DNA from: Desulfosarcina ovata subsp. ovata | GTDB lineage: Bacteria > Desulfobacterota > Desulfobacteria > Desulfobacterales > Desulfosarcinaceae | NCBI RefSeq assembly: GCF_009689005.1 | Contig: NZ_AP021879.1 | Coordinates: forward strand, 558,001 to 622,000 | Length of the DNA stretch: 64,000 nucleotides | Reading direction: 5' to 3' | Part shown: piece after piece, positions 9,209-18,600 of the stretch | Numbering within the stretch: the first letter of the stretch is position 1 | How the letters are laid out: each line of letters begins with the position of its first letter | Program-made: the position numbers and the translations under genes | The notes under the pieces: model-generated | Seen by the model: only the letters and a program-made list of their open reading frames with translations | The model's database searches: none | What the model was told of the DNA's origin: nothing

Positions 9209-9314
9209 TATAGCATTCAAGATAATGTTTTTGGGCTGCGTTATCGGTCGTCGCAGTATTACAATACGACTTCCTCCCTCTGGCCTTGCCAAAAACATTA
9301 TCTTAAATACTATA
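9209..9314. repeat. MITE/REPIN-like element, copy 1
   Basis: Perfect 16-base terminal inverted repeats, AAGATAATGTTTTTGG at 9219-9234 and its complement at 9289-9304. They extend outward with about 80% pairing to 9209 and 9314. The core contains CTGCG and CGCAG around TTATCGGTCGT. The core matches copy 2 with only about three differences. It encodes no protein. Confidence 0.75.
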
Positions 9315-9472
9315 GAGAAAAACCGGATCGGCAAAACCATCCGGATTTTGTTGATCGCAAAACGTTCGCAACTTGATATAAAATGGTACTTGCTGTCAAC
9401 TGTTTTTGCTGGCAAAGTAAAAGCTTCGTTGATACCGACTATTGTCAATGACGTCCCCTTTGCTTTATAGAC

Positions 9473-9572
9473 AGACTTTAAGATAATGTTTTTGGACTGC
9501 GTTATCGGTCGTCGCAGTATTACCATACGGCTTCCTCCCTCTGGCCTTGCCAAAAATATTATCTTAAAGTCT
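9473..9572. repeat. MITE/REPIN-like element, copy 2
   Basis: Same orientation and almost the same core as copy 1. Left arm is 9480-9495 and right arm is 9550-9565, with one mismatch between arms. Flanking AGACTTT is also inverted at the two ends. It is immediately followed by another solitary left end at 9572-9590. Confidence 0.75.
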
Positions 9573-9687
9573 ATAGCATTCAAGATAATGCTTGAGTTGC
9601 CGAAAAAGCAGTGAACGCCACACCGCCCGGTTACCCGTTGGAACCTCATATTGGATTTTGGTCCTTTGCACAACGAAAAGGAAACGC

Positions 9688-10116
9688 ATGTCACCAGCCG
9701 ATCTGGACGAATTCAAAACCATCAGCCGACGTGTCAGTCTCAATATCCCGCAAAATTGCCCCTGGCGCTGGGACAAAGAGTTCAATCTGGCCTTGACCGT
9801 TATTGACAGCAAAGATGAAATCATGGTCGAATTGCCCTTGGCGTTGGAGTTTGCCAATAAGTGGGATTTTTCCACCATTTATGAGGCCGAGGCGCCCCTT
9901 CGCGATTTTTTCCAGGCCGGTTTCGGTATCATTCCAGGACAAAAAGTGTTCACCACCGATCCGATCGACGGGATAGTTCTCTATGTGGCGTGGTGGCCAT
10001 GGGGTGACGAAGAGAGGATTTCGCTACGATTGGGACTGATGTCAATATCGGGCAATAAACTGGATCATACCGAGATGAAAAAACGGGTCTGCCACTGGCT
10101 TGGGCTTGAACAATAG
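9688..10116 (+). CDS. Conserved hypothetical protein
   Basis: A 142-residue soluble protein. ATG 9688 was chosen because AAAGGAA precedes it; the open frame extends further upstream but into repeat DNA. The composition is normal for a folded alpha/beta protein, with a Trp-rich patch VLYVAWWPWGDEER near residues 99-112. No signal peptide, membrane segment or known motif is seen. It lies alone between repeats and the convergent sigma54 activator. The function is unknown. Confidence 0.6.
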   Translation: MSPADLDEFKTISRRVSLNIPQNCPWRWDKEFNLALTVIDSKDEIMVELPLALEFANKWDFSTIYEAEAPLRDFFQAGFGIIPGQKVFTTDPIDGIVLYVAWWPWGDEERISLRLGLMSISGNKLDHTEMKKRVCHWLGLEQ

Positions 10117-10157
10117 GCGCTCCGGCCCGTGGCGTGACCTGTGACCGCCGCCCAACT

Positions 10158-11735
10158 TCAGAGGCCGTGTTTTCTGATCTTGTTACGCAGGGCGGTGTGG
10201 GAGATTCCCAGCCGGATCGCAGCTTGACGAATACTTTTTGCCGAAGCCAGGGCGTTTTTGATGATCCGTCGTTCCAGGTCCGCCAGCTGACGGGACAGAT
10301 GGCCGCTGCCGACAGAGGATGCCATACCATCGACGGTAGCGGCCGGATGCACCGCCAACTCAAATCCGAAAAGAATCGATTCCGTACCGATCACCGACTG
10401 GTCGCACAAAATGGCGGCCCGTTCGATCACGTTTTTCAGTTCTCTGACATTGCCCGGCCAGTGGTGATGGACCAGTTTCTGTATCGCATCTTCAGATAGT
10501 CGCTGGAGGGCGCCGCCCAGTTTGCAGTTGATTTGAAAGAGAAAGTGTTCGGCCAGAATCGGAATATCGTCAGGCCGGTTTTTCAGTGGCGGCAAATGGA
10601 TGGGCAAAACGTTGATGCGATAGTAAAGATCCTGCCGGAATGCCCCCTTTTCCACCAGTTGCTCAAGGTTGCGGTTGGTGGCGGTGATGATGCGAGCATC
10701 GACATCGATCTGGTTTGTCCCCCCGATCCGGCGGATCTGCTTTTCCTGAATGGCACGCAGGATTTTGGCTTGCGGGCCTGGCGGAAGTTCACCGATCTCA
10801 TCGAGAAACAGGGTGCCGCCGCTGGCCTGTTCGAACAGACCGGTTCGGCCGTTTTTTTCCGCACCGGTAAAGGCACCGCTTTCATAACCGAACAACTCGC
10901 TTTCCAGCAGTGTGTCGGGAATGGCCGCGCAGTTGACGGGGATAAAAGGGCCGCTACGCATGCTTTCGGTATGGATTGCCCGGGCGAACAGTTCCTTGCC
11001 GGTACCACTTTCGCCACGGATGGATACGATGGAATCGGTGGAAGCGATTTTCCGGGCAAAGGCGATGACCTGCTTGACCGAAACGGTGTTGCCCACGAAG
11101 GCGTCAAAGGATATCTTTTCCGGTTGGACGACCTCTTCCACCATGGCCTTGATCGCTTTGAGGTCTTTCATGATTTCCACCGCACCAATAATTCGGCCGC
11201 TGGAATCGACGATCGGGCGGGCACTGGTGAAAAATTCGAATTTCCCTTTATCTGTGGAGACGCTTCGCCTGAGGCGGGTATACGGTTTTCCGTCCAGGCA
11301 TTGCAGCAGTGCCGTTTCTGTACCCACCGCGGCATCGAATCGCCGGCCGATCAAATCTTTGTCTCCACAGTTTAATATGGTGCGGGCCAATTGATTGATG
11401 GTGGTGATTCTGCCGTGCTCGTCAATGGAAACGATGCCGTCACTGATGTTGTCCAGTACCGTATGGAAAGTGTTCTGGCGGTTTTCGTTGGGCAGGGTCT
11501 GAATGGCTCGAATGGATTGCAGACCGTCCAGACCGGAAAGGGTTTCCAGGATATCCTGACTGGAGATGGCACAAGAACCCGGATCCACCTCCAGGTAAAT
11601 ATCGGCCAGCTCGTTTTTCCGTTCCACCTCCATGGAAACGATGTTCATCGCTCGATCGGCGAGACGACTGGAGATATCGGCCACGACACCGACACGATCC
11701 TGAAAAAGCAGATTCAGTTTGCAAGACGGATTCAA
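10158..11735 (-). CDS. TyrR-like sigma54-dependent transcriptional activator (ACT-PAS-AAA+-HTH)
   Basis: A 525-residue enhancer-binding protein. TTG 11735 was chosen; GGAG lies 9 bases upstream and the ACT domain begins right after it. Order: ACT domain (about 5-75, [20 protein letters not shown]), PAS (about 85-195), AAA+ domain (about 215-450) with Walker A GESGTGKE, the sigma54 contact motif GAFTGA and Walker [13 protein letters not shown], then a Fis/TyrR-type HTH at the C-terminus ([19 protein letters not shown]). TyrR-type proteins sense small ligands through ACT and PAS. It is convergent with the 9688 gene and divergent from mltD, and it is a candidate regulator of dctPQM. Confidence 0.92.
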   Translation of the reverse strand: MNPSCKLNLLFQDRVGVVADISSRLADRAMNIVSMEVERKNELADIYLEVDPGSCAISSQDILETLSGLDGLQSIRAIQTLPNENRQNTFHTVLDNISDGIVSIDEHGRITTINQLARTILNCGDKDLIGRRFDAAVGTETALLQCLDGKPYTRLRRSVSTDKGKFEFFTSARPIVDSSGRIIGAVEIMKDLKAIKAMVEEVVQPEKISFDAFVGNTVSVKQVIAFARKIASTDSIVSIRGESGTGKELFARAIHTESMRSGPFIPVNCAAIPDTLLESELFGYESGAFTGAEKNGRTGLFEQASGGTLFLDEIGELPPGPQAKILRAIQEKQIRRIGGTNQIDVDARIITATNRNLEQLVEKGAFRQDLYYRINVLPIHLPPLKNRPDDIPILAEHFLFQINCKLGGALQRLSEDAIQKLVHHHWPGNVRELKNVIERAAILCDQSVIGTESILFGFELAVHPAATVDGMASSVGSGHLSRQLADLERRIIKNALASAKSIRQAAIRLGISHTALRNKIRKHGL

Positions 11736-11921
11736 AAGGAAATCTCCGCAAAAGAACAAGGGGGTAACGAATTGGGAAACTATAAAAATTCCATCCTGGA
11801 TTGACAAGCGGCAAATGGTGCACACTGATTATATTTGAAATGTGCCGCTTGCCACCTGTTTTTTTGCCGAATAGTTTTACCACATCATGGTGGTGCAAAC
11901 CTGAAGAATGGGAAAACAACG

Positions 11922-13055
11922 ATGCATCGTCTTTTTATTTTGTGTGCCCTGACCCTGATCGGGTTGCCTTTTTTATCCGCCGGCGTGGCGGCACAGGAGG
12001 AATCGGAGCCACTGCTGAGTGCGCTGTTACTGGAAACGCCGGTCATGCTTTGCGGCGAACCGGTTCCGGTGGAGGACCCGCAGGTGGTCGAGCGCTACGA
12101 AAAAGAGAAGCTCCTTTCGGTGGGGGACCGCGCTCAGGTGATCCTTTGGCTGAAACGCACCGGGCGGTACTTCCCCCACATCGAGACGGTTCTCAAAGAA
12201 AAAGGACTTCCCGATGACATCAAGTATCTGGCCATTGTGGAAAGTGCCCTGCGGGTGCATGCCGGGTCGAGCAAAGGGGCCATGGGCGTCTGGCAGTTGA
12301 TGCCACAGACCGCCAGGAAATACGGATTGACGGTCAATTCGCGGTTCGATGAGCGCAGAAATTTCTACCGGAGCACGGAGGCGGCCCTGGACTACCTGAA
12401 GGCGCTTTACGAACGGTTTGGCTCCTGGAGTCTCTCCCTGGCGGCTTACAACATGGGGGAGGAAGGGTTGGAGGCCCAGATTCTGGAGCAGGGTACGAGT
12501 GACTATTACCGGCTCTACCTGCCGTTGGAAACCCAGCGTTTTGTGTTTCGTCTCCTGGCCATCAAACATATCGTCGAGGCGCCGGAAAAATACGGTTTTC
12601 ACCTGTCGGCAAACGATTATTACCCGCCGGAGATTTTTTCGGTGGTAACGGTGCAGGCCATGGGGGATCTGCCCGTACGTCTTATCGCCAAGGCCGCCCA
12701 AACGGATTTTAAAACCATCAAAGACCTGAATCCGGAGTTGAGGGGATATTATCTGGCCGCCGGGACACGCCGGTTTCATGTTCCCGAAAACGGGAAAGCC
12801 GGGTTTAACGACCGGCTGGCCCGTTTGATCGAAGCGGATAAAAAGGTTTACGACCAGCGCATTTACATGGTCCGCAAAGGTGACAGTCTTTCGGGGATCG
12901 CCGAAAAGTTCGACGTCCCTTTGGCGGCCTTGCTGATCTGGAACCGCATCGGTCTGCGCGATGTCATCCATCCCGGGCAGCACCTGGTCATTTCTCCCCC
13001 GACAGACGTCTCCAGGCCCGCCTCCGGTGGTGCTGACGCCGAGGAGAAGGAATGA
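11922..13055 (+). CDS. mltD: Membrane-bound lytic murein transglycosylase with LysM
   Basis: Cleaves peptidoglycan glycan strands in the periplasm. The 377-residue protein begins at ATG 11922 with a signal peptide ending near GVAAQ. The SLT/GH23 domain carries the catalytic Glu in AIVESALRVHAGSSKGAMG, followed by VWQLMPQTARKYGL and SLAAYNMGEEGL. One LysM module ends the protein (YMVRKGDSLSGIAEKFDVP). It is shorter than E. coli MltD, which has two LysM modules, and no lipobox Cys is present. A perfect TTGACA lies at 11801-11806 but no well-spaced -10 follows. It overlaps the next gene by ATGA. Confidence 0.9.
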   Translation: MHRLFILCALTLIGLPFLSAGVAAQEESEPLLSALLLETPVMLCGEPVPVEDPQVVERYEKEKLLSVGDRAQVILWLKRTGRYFPHIETVLKEKGLPDDIKYLAIVESALRVHAGSSKGAMGVWQLMPQTARKYGLTVNSRFDERRNFYRSTEAALDYLKALYERFGSWSLSLAAYNMGEEGLEAQILEQGTSDYYRLYLPLETQRFVFRLLAIKHIVEAPEKYGFHLSANDYYPPEIFSVVTVQAMGDLPVRLIAKAAQTDFKTIKDLNPELRGYYLAAGTRRFHVPENGKAGFNDRLARLIEADKKVYDQRIYMVRKGDSLSGIAEKFDVPLAALLIWNRIGLRDVIHPGQHLVISPPTDVSRPASGGADAEEKE

Positions 13056-13864
13056 TTGAGAAAATTATCGCCGATGGACAGCCGGGTGCCGGTGCGGCAG
13101 CACTGGACATTGCCATCAAAGTGGGACTGGCACATGGCGGCTGGTGTCTGGAAAGCGATGCCATTGATGCCAGATTCGCACTTACCCCCCTGGTTGACGG
13201 CACGGCCGCCTTGATCCTTGAAAAGGCCGTGGACGCGGCGGATGGTTCACTCTATTTCACGACAGGGTTGAAAAACACGATTGCGGCAGAAGCCATCCGC
13301 AAAGCCGCCCACCGGCTTGGAAAGCCCCATTTTGTTGTTGCGTTGCCCCATGGCCATATCAGTGCCTTTACCGCATCCCGGGAAATCGCCGAGTGGGTGG
13401 TCGAACAACGGATCAAGACCCTGCATGTGGATGGTGATGGGCGATCGGCTGATTTTTGCGCCAAAGTGGGCGGTATCCTGGAAGCCGCTTTTTTTCTGGC
13501 CATGATGGGAACCGGCATCTCGTCGCCGCTTGCATCAATGATCGAAAATGAACGCATACCAATGCCGATCGTACCACCACGAACCCTGGACGCGGCCTTG
13601 GATCACCTTGAACGAACACTGTCCCTGAAGGACAAAACCACAATCGCCAATATGGTTGCCAGTGAGTTGGTATCCCTGCATTTTACCCTTGGGGATTATA
13701 TCAATCGCCATTTTGGTCTCTATTCTGGTGATAGTGAACTGCTGACCGATTGCCAACGGCGGTCCGGCCGGTGGACGCTTGCGCCTGAAGATGCCGTTGC
13801 CGTGATTGTCCGTTTTCTGTGGGAACGTTTCCGGGAAAATTACCGCATCCGGATTATCAAGTGA
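13052..13864 (+). CDS. SLOG-fold (YpsA/molybdenum-carrier-like) protein with DUF6794-like C-terminus
   Basis: A 270-residue protein coupled to mltD by ATGA. Residues 1-150 resemble the circularly permuted YpsA branch of SLOG nucleotide- or molybdate-binding proteins. The signature IxxGGQxGxDxAALDxA reads IIADGQPGAGAAALDIAIK, followed by GLAHGGWC, then DGTAALIL and GKPHFVVAL. Residues 170-270 form a helical domain with SLHFTLGDYINRHFGLYSGD, resembling DUF6794. The biochemical role is unknown. The Gly-to-Asp change in the GGQ motif may alter ligand binding. Confidence 0.7.
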   Translation: MIEKIIADGQPGAGAAALDIAIKVGLAHGGWCLESDAIDARFALTPLVDGTAALILEKAVDAADGSLYFTTGLKNTIAAEAIRKAAHRLGKPHFVVALPHGHISAFTASREIAEWVVEQRIKTLHVDGDGRSADFCAKVGGILEAAFFLAMMGTGISSPLASMIENERIPMPIVPPRTLDAALDHLERTLSLKDKTTIANMVASELVSLHFTLGDYINRHFGLYSGDSELLTDCQRRSGRWTLAPEDAVAVIVRFLWERFRENYRIRIIK

Positions 13865-13878
13865 GTTCTGGTATACCA

Positions 13879-14712
13879 ATGGATTCTGCCATGCCATCAT
13901 TGCCCGACGATACCGATTCTTTCCTTCGTCTGATACGAAGCCGACTTTTCCAGCACCCCCCGGAAAAATTTAATTTCAATACCAACGGGGACCTGCGGCG
14001 GATTTCCGCGGTGCTTTTCCTGTTGGGAAAAGCGAGCCGGGGCGGTGAGCCCTTTATTATCCTTAACAAACGCTCGCAACACGTACGTCAGCCAGGAGAC
14101 CTGTGCTGTCCCGGTGGGGGGATCTCGCCACCTTTTGATTTTCTGCTGACCCACGGGCTGAGTTTACCGGTTACCCCGCTGGCCCGCTGGCCGCACATGC
14201 GCTGGTGGCGCCACAGCCGCCCCGCAGATTATTCAAAACTTTCCCTGCTCCTGGCCACCGCCCTGCGGGAAGGTTTCGAGGAGATGCGACTCAACCCCTT
14301 TGGGGTAACCTTTTTGGGTCCCATGCCGGCTCAGGATCTGGTGATGTTCAAACGCTCCATCTATCCGATGGTCGCCTGGGTCAATCGCCAGCAGCGCTTT
14401 ACCCCCAACTGGGAAGTCGAAAAGATCGTACGGATTCCAATCCCTAATTTGTTCAATCCCGCCAATTATGCCCGTTACCGCATCTCATACAAACCAACCG
14501 CCCCCGGTGCGGACCAACTGAGCGGCCGGGAAATGCCCTGTTTTGTCCATCACGGGAATCAGGGGGAAGAGCTGCTCTGGGGCGCGACCTACCGGATTAC
14601 CGAACATTTCCTTAAAACCACTTTTGGTTTTACGCCACCGCCCATTTCGAGGCTGCCGGTCATCAACAGGCGATTGGATCGGACCTACCTTCAGGGATCA
14701 ATATTGCCGTAA
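13879..14712 (+). CDS. Nudix hydrolase, CoA-pyrophosphatase-like, with interrupted Nudix box
   Basis: A 277-residue protein. ATG 13879 was chosen; a GTG at 13861 overlapping the previous stop is an alternative, and neither has a strong ribosome-binding site. The CoA pyrophosphatase-like region RSQHVRQPGDLCCPGGG is followed by ATALREGFEEMRL, which supplies the metal-binding REXXEE of the Nudix box. Between the two halves lies an insert of about 40 residues rich in Trp, Pro and Leu, where normal Nudix boxes have only a few residues. Later motifs include VNRQQRFTPNWEVEKIVRIP and ELLWGATYRIT, as in NUDT7-type enzymes. The substrate is probably a CoA or nucleoside diphosphate derivative, but the insert lowers certainty. 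Confidence 0.72.
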   Translation: MDSAMPSLPDDTDSFLRLIRSRLFQHPPEKFNFNTNGDLRRISAVLFLLGKASRGGEPFIILNKRSQHVRQPGDLCCPGGGISPPFDFLLTHGLSLPVTPLARWPHMRWWRHSRPADYSKLSLLLATALREGFEEMRLNPFGVTFLGPMPAQDLVMFKRSIYPMVAWVNRQQRFTPNWEVEKIVRIPIPNLFNPANYARYRISYKPTAPGADQLSGREMPCFVHHGNQGEELLWGATYRITEHFLKTTFGFTPPPISRLPVINRRLDRTYLQGSILP

Positions 14713-14828
14713 CTGTTTGCTGATGTAATCGCCGGATGGTTGATTTTCACCGTCCGGTGGTGTACAAAAGCGGCTCCATTGATTTTACACCCATTGATTG
14801 ATCACCCATATCTGACGGAACCCATGCC

Positions 14829-15068
14829 ATGGTCGCAAAAAAAGTCAGCATTCAAACCATCGGCCGTAGCGACACCCAGGCACCCGTATCACTGGTTCTA
14901 AAGAAATACGCCGATGGGTGGAGCTACGAAGTTCAGGATTTACCCAGTGGCCCTTTACCGATGCCATGGCGGGTGGAGACCCGGCAGGCTGCGGAAAAGC
15001 GACTCAGGGAAAGCTATGACGAGACCGTATGGGCGATTTGTGTGGTAGAGGAGGCCGAGCCGTTCTAA
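14829..15068 (+). CDS. Small conserved hypothetical protein
   Basis: A 79-residue protein with a compact, protein-like composition. A basic N-terminus is followed by LKKYADGWSYEVQDLP and a C-terminal VWAICVVEEAEPF. It has no signal or membrane segment. It lies between the Nudix gene and the next small gene, all plus strand. A weak 9-base inverted repeat stands at 14732-14757 upstream. No function is recognised. Confidence 0.5.
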   Translation: MVAKKVSIQTIGRSDTQAPVSLVLKKYADGWSYEVQDLPSGPLPMPWRVETRQAAEKRLRESYDETVWAICVVEEAEPF

Positions 15069-15172
15069 TAGACGGCATGCGCTTGTCGATCATCCAAATC
15101 CCATTTTCAGAGGGGCCGCATAACGAAATGCTTTCGCCCACCGAAAAATTCGATCATACAAGGACTGCAGGC

Positions 15173-15589
15173 ATGTCTGTTTCCACATACGCAAAGCTTT
15201 TTCCGCAACATGTGCTGGATGAAATTTTCTCTCCACAGCGCGCCGACCGTTTTTTTGAGGCCCTGTTTGGCGATGTGAATGAGGGGGCTTACGATATTCG
15301 GCTGGCTTACCGCCGCGAGTCGGAGGATCGGATCGAATTTGAATTCCAGCTGATCCAGAGGCCCGGACGCTGCCTGGCCTGCAATCTGACCCATGGGCTT
15401 CCGAACGTGTTCATGCGCCACCCGGTGATCGATATTAACGGTGTGGTCGCGCAGATCGGTTCCCGCATGACCAACGGGATGCGTTGCGGCAAATGGCAGC
15501 TGGGACGAACCCGGGAAGTGTCGACCCAAGTGCATGTGATGCCTCTTCAAATCAGCCTGGTGCCCGCTACGCCGTCTGGTGACAACTAA
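15173..15589 (+). CDS. Conserved hypothetical protein
   Basis: A 138-residue protein. ATG 15173 was chosen because AAGGA lies 9 bases upstream. The sequence starts with FPQHVLDEIFSPQRADRFFE and has a central segment GRCLACNLTHGLPNVFMRHP with two Cys three residues apart (CLAC). It feels like a small conserved family seen in sulfate reducers, but this is recollection rather than a search. No catalytic motif is evident. It faces the 3' end of the hybrid kinase. Confidence 0.65.
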   Translation: MSVSTYAKLFPQHVLDEIFSPQRADRFFEALFGDVNEGAYDIRLAYRRESEDRIEFEFQLIQRPGRCLACNLTHGLPNVFMRHPVIDINGVVAQIGSRMTNGMRCGKWQLGRTREVSTQVHVMPLQISLVPATPSGDN

Positions 15590-15669
15590 GGCTGGCGGAT
15601 GGTCTTCCGCATGGGTGGGACTGTGGGTAAGCCCGGCCACTGCTCTGCTTCAGTTCCAGAAATAAGCAA

Positions 15670-18600
15670 TCACCGCGGCGCAGCCGTGTGCAGGACGTCG
15701 TTCAGAATTGTTGCCAACTCCTGAATCTGGTAAGGCTTCTGGATAAAACCGTCTCCCGCGGCGTTAGGTTCTTCTTCACTCAAGCCATCTAGGCTGTACC
15801 CGCTGGAAAGAATGACTTTTATCGACGGGCGGATGGCTTTCAATGCATCGAGCACCTGCCTGCCGTTCAGATCGGGCATGATCATATCCAGCAGCACGCC
15901 GTCGATGCAGTGCTGCTCTTTCTGAAACAGATCGATGGCCTCCTTGCCACTACCGGCGGTGATTACCTCATATCCCAAATCCTGCAAGATAAAACCCAAC
16001 GCCTTCAGAACATAGGGTTCATCGTCCACCAGCAGCAACGTCTCGGAACCCGGCTCGATGGGAACGGTCACCGAGTCGGACGACGGGGCGTTTTCCGGTT
16101 TTAGAGGAAATGCGGCGGGCAGATAGATGGTGAAAGTTGTCCCCTGGTTCACCTGGCTTTGGACATCAATGATCCCACCATGGTTTTTTATGATGCCAAA
16201 GGCGGATGCCAACCCCAGACCTGTTCCGCGGCCCATCTTTTTGGTGGTAAAAAAAGGCTCGAAAATACGTTTTCTAATTTCCGGCTCGATCCCTTTTCCC
16301 CGGTCTTTGACGCGAATGGCCGCATACGGTCCTGGTTTGGCACCAAAAGGGGTCGTGAAACCGGCATCCAGAACAACGTTGGCTGTCGAAAGCTGCAGGG
16401 TCATGTCCGTTGTCATGGCGTGCCAGGCGTTGACATACAGGTTGAGCAGCACCTGGTCGATCTGCCCCTGGTCGGCTTCCACCAGATGGACCTCTTCATC
16501 GAAATCATAGAGAATATGCACTTCCTTTTTCGTGCGCCCGAACATGTCTGCGGTACGTTGAATCGTTTCGTTCAAATTGACCGGTGTTACCCGATATTTG
16601 CCTCCACGGGCATAACCGAGAAGCTGGCGGGTCAGGTTGGCCCCGCTTTCCACACACTGTTCGATGGCCTTCAAGTGTTCGGACAATGAACGGTCCGGGT
16701 CCAATTTTGTTTCCAAGAGAGAGACGTTACCCATGATGCCCATTAAGAGATTGTTAAAATCATGGGCGATGCCCCCGGCCAGGGTACCGACCGACTCCAT
16801 TCGTTGCGCTTGATTGAGCTGCCCCTGGAGCTTCTCCTTTTCCCGCTGGGCGATAATTTGGGACGTCATGTCACGGGCCAGTCCGCGAAATCCAATCGTC
16901 TTTCCCGAAGTGTCGTGAATCAGGGCTGCGCTCAGGTCCAGAATTTTGCTTTCCCCGTTTTTCGTGGTCACCGGATAGGTGATCACGCGAACGGGCTCGC
17001 CCGACCGAACCATTCGATCAAAGGACAGCATGATTTCCCGTGTGGGCCGATGGTCGGAAAAGTGTCTGAAGTGCATGCCGAGCAACTCCTCTCTAGAGTA
17101 ACCCATGATGTGTCCGGCGGCATCGTTGATAAAGGTGAGGGTGCCACGCAGATCCATCTCAAAATAGGCCTCTTCGATGGTTTCCAGGATCGTCCGGTAT
17201 TTCTCTTCACTGGCGCGCAGCTGTTTTTCGGTGTCCCGACGGCGTTCGATCTGGCCAACCAGACCGTCATTGGCTTTCTGCAGTTCAATGGTCCTGGCCT
17301 GAACCAACGCCTCCAGTTTTTTCTTGTAGGTGAGCAGTTGCTCTTCGGCCGCTTTGCGGTCGTTGATGTCACGCAGCGAGCCAATGATACGATAGGGTTT
17401 CCCCGATCGGGTGTGCAGAATACTGGAATTTAGCGCACAGTGAACCAGGCGGCCATCCTTGTCTTTGAAAACCACTTCATGGTCGTGAATCTGCCCCTTC
17501 TTCTTGAGGACGTCAACAATTCCGCTTCTCTGGTTGGGATTGGCATATATTTTCAATGTGGTGGCGCCGATCAAGTCCTCACGCCGGTATTGGGATATTT
17601 TCGCGATGGAAGGGCTGATTTCGACCAGGGTACCGTTGAGCGAAGATTCCCAATAGACATCCTGAATGTTGTTGAAGATGCCCAGATATTTTTTATGGCT
17701 GCGTTCAACGGCGGTTTTCATCTCTCCAAATGCGTTGGCCGTCTCCTGGATTTCGGTATACACGGAACGGATCGGTGGGAGTGGCACGGCCTGGCCCAGT
17801 TTCATTTTGCGGGAGCTTTTTTCGAGTAGGGCGATGGGGCGAATCACCCCCCGGGCCAGAAGCAAGCCGATACCGGCGGCAAACAGGGAGATTACCATAG
17901 TGACCCAAATGTTGTACTGGCGATTGGCCTTGATGGCGCCGAGGTAATCCGCCTCGGGCAAGTAGACACCGATGATCCAGGGCCATTGGGAATTTGAAAA
18001 CGGTGTGAACATGGCCAGATACGTCTGACCGTCGTTTTCAAAGCGCGAAAAGCGAGGCGTATCCATGACCAGCATGCCGGCAGTGTCGGTTTCAATCCTG
18101 GCAGCGGCAAAGGCTTTACGACAGTGTGGATCGTCCAGTTCCTGGATTTTTACCAGACGCGTGCTACCGGCTTGGGCCTGATCTTCAATCTTCAATTTGT
18201 CGAGGTCACCAAAGGCCACCACATCGGCGTTGCGGTTAATCATGAAGGCTTTGCCGTGCTTGCCGATTTTCAGGTTGCCGATGAAAATCGAGAGCTGATC
18301 GATTTCAATATCCACGCCGACCACACCCATCAAACGGCCGTCTGGATCAAAAAAAGGGCCGGCGATGGTGATGCCCGGTTTCTGGGATGTGTAAAAAATG
18401 TATGGATCGGTCCAGACAATGCGGTTTTCGGCCACTGCCTTCTGATACCACGGCCGCAACCGGGGGTCATAGGGGTCCGAATCGCTCTGGGACATGGACT
18501 GGAGGCGAAAACGGGCGTCCCGATAGGATAGTTGCACCTGTCGCCCCTTGTCTGCATTCAGGATCACTTTGGTTCGGAATCCCTCCTTGCCGAGGACTTC

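Larger units (their letters stand above)
9131..9687. other. Gene-free interval carrying two copies of an inverted-repeat element
   Basis: A stretch of 557 bases between dctP (minus) and the small plus-strand gene at 9688. The open frames across it read through repeat DNA and are not credible genes. It holds two 86-base elements, listed separately, and a third isolated end (TATAGCATTCAAGATAATG at 9572-9590) identical to the left end at 9209-9227. The 160 bases between the copies show nothing recognisable. Confidence 0.7.

Noticed and set aside
9206-9694. A 162-codon minus-strand open frame across the repeats
   Set aside because: Its translation consists of two near-copies of the same segment produced by the inverted-repeat elements. 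It has no ribosome-binding site and no protein-like composition.
11801-11835. TTGACA followed by TATATT before mltD
   Set aside because: The -35 is perfect but the spacer is 23 bases, too long for a normal sigma70 promoter.
14732-14757. Inverted repeat CCGGATGGT and ACCGTCCGG after the Nudix gene
   Set aside because: One mismatch and no T-run, so a terminator call is not supported.
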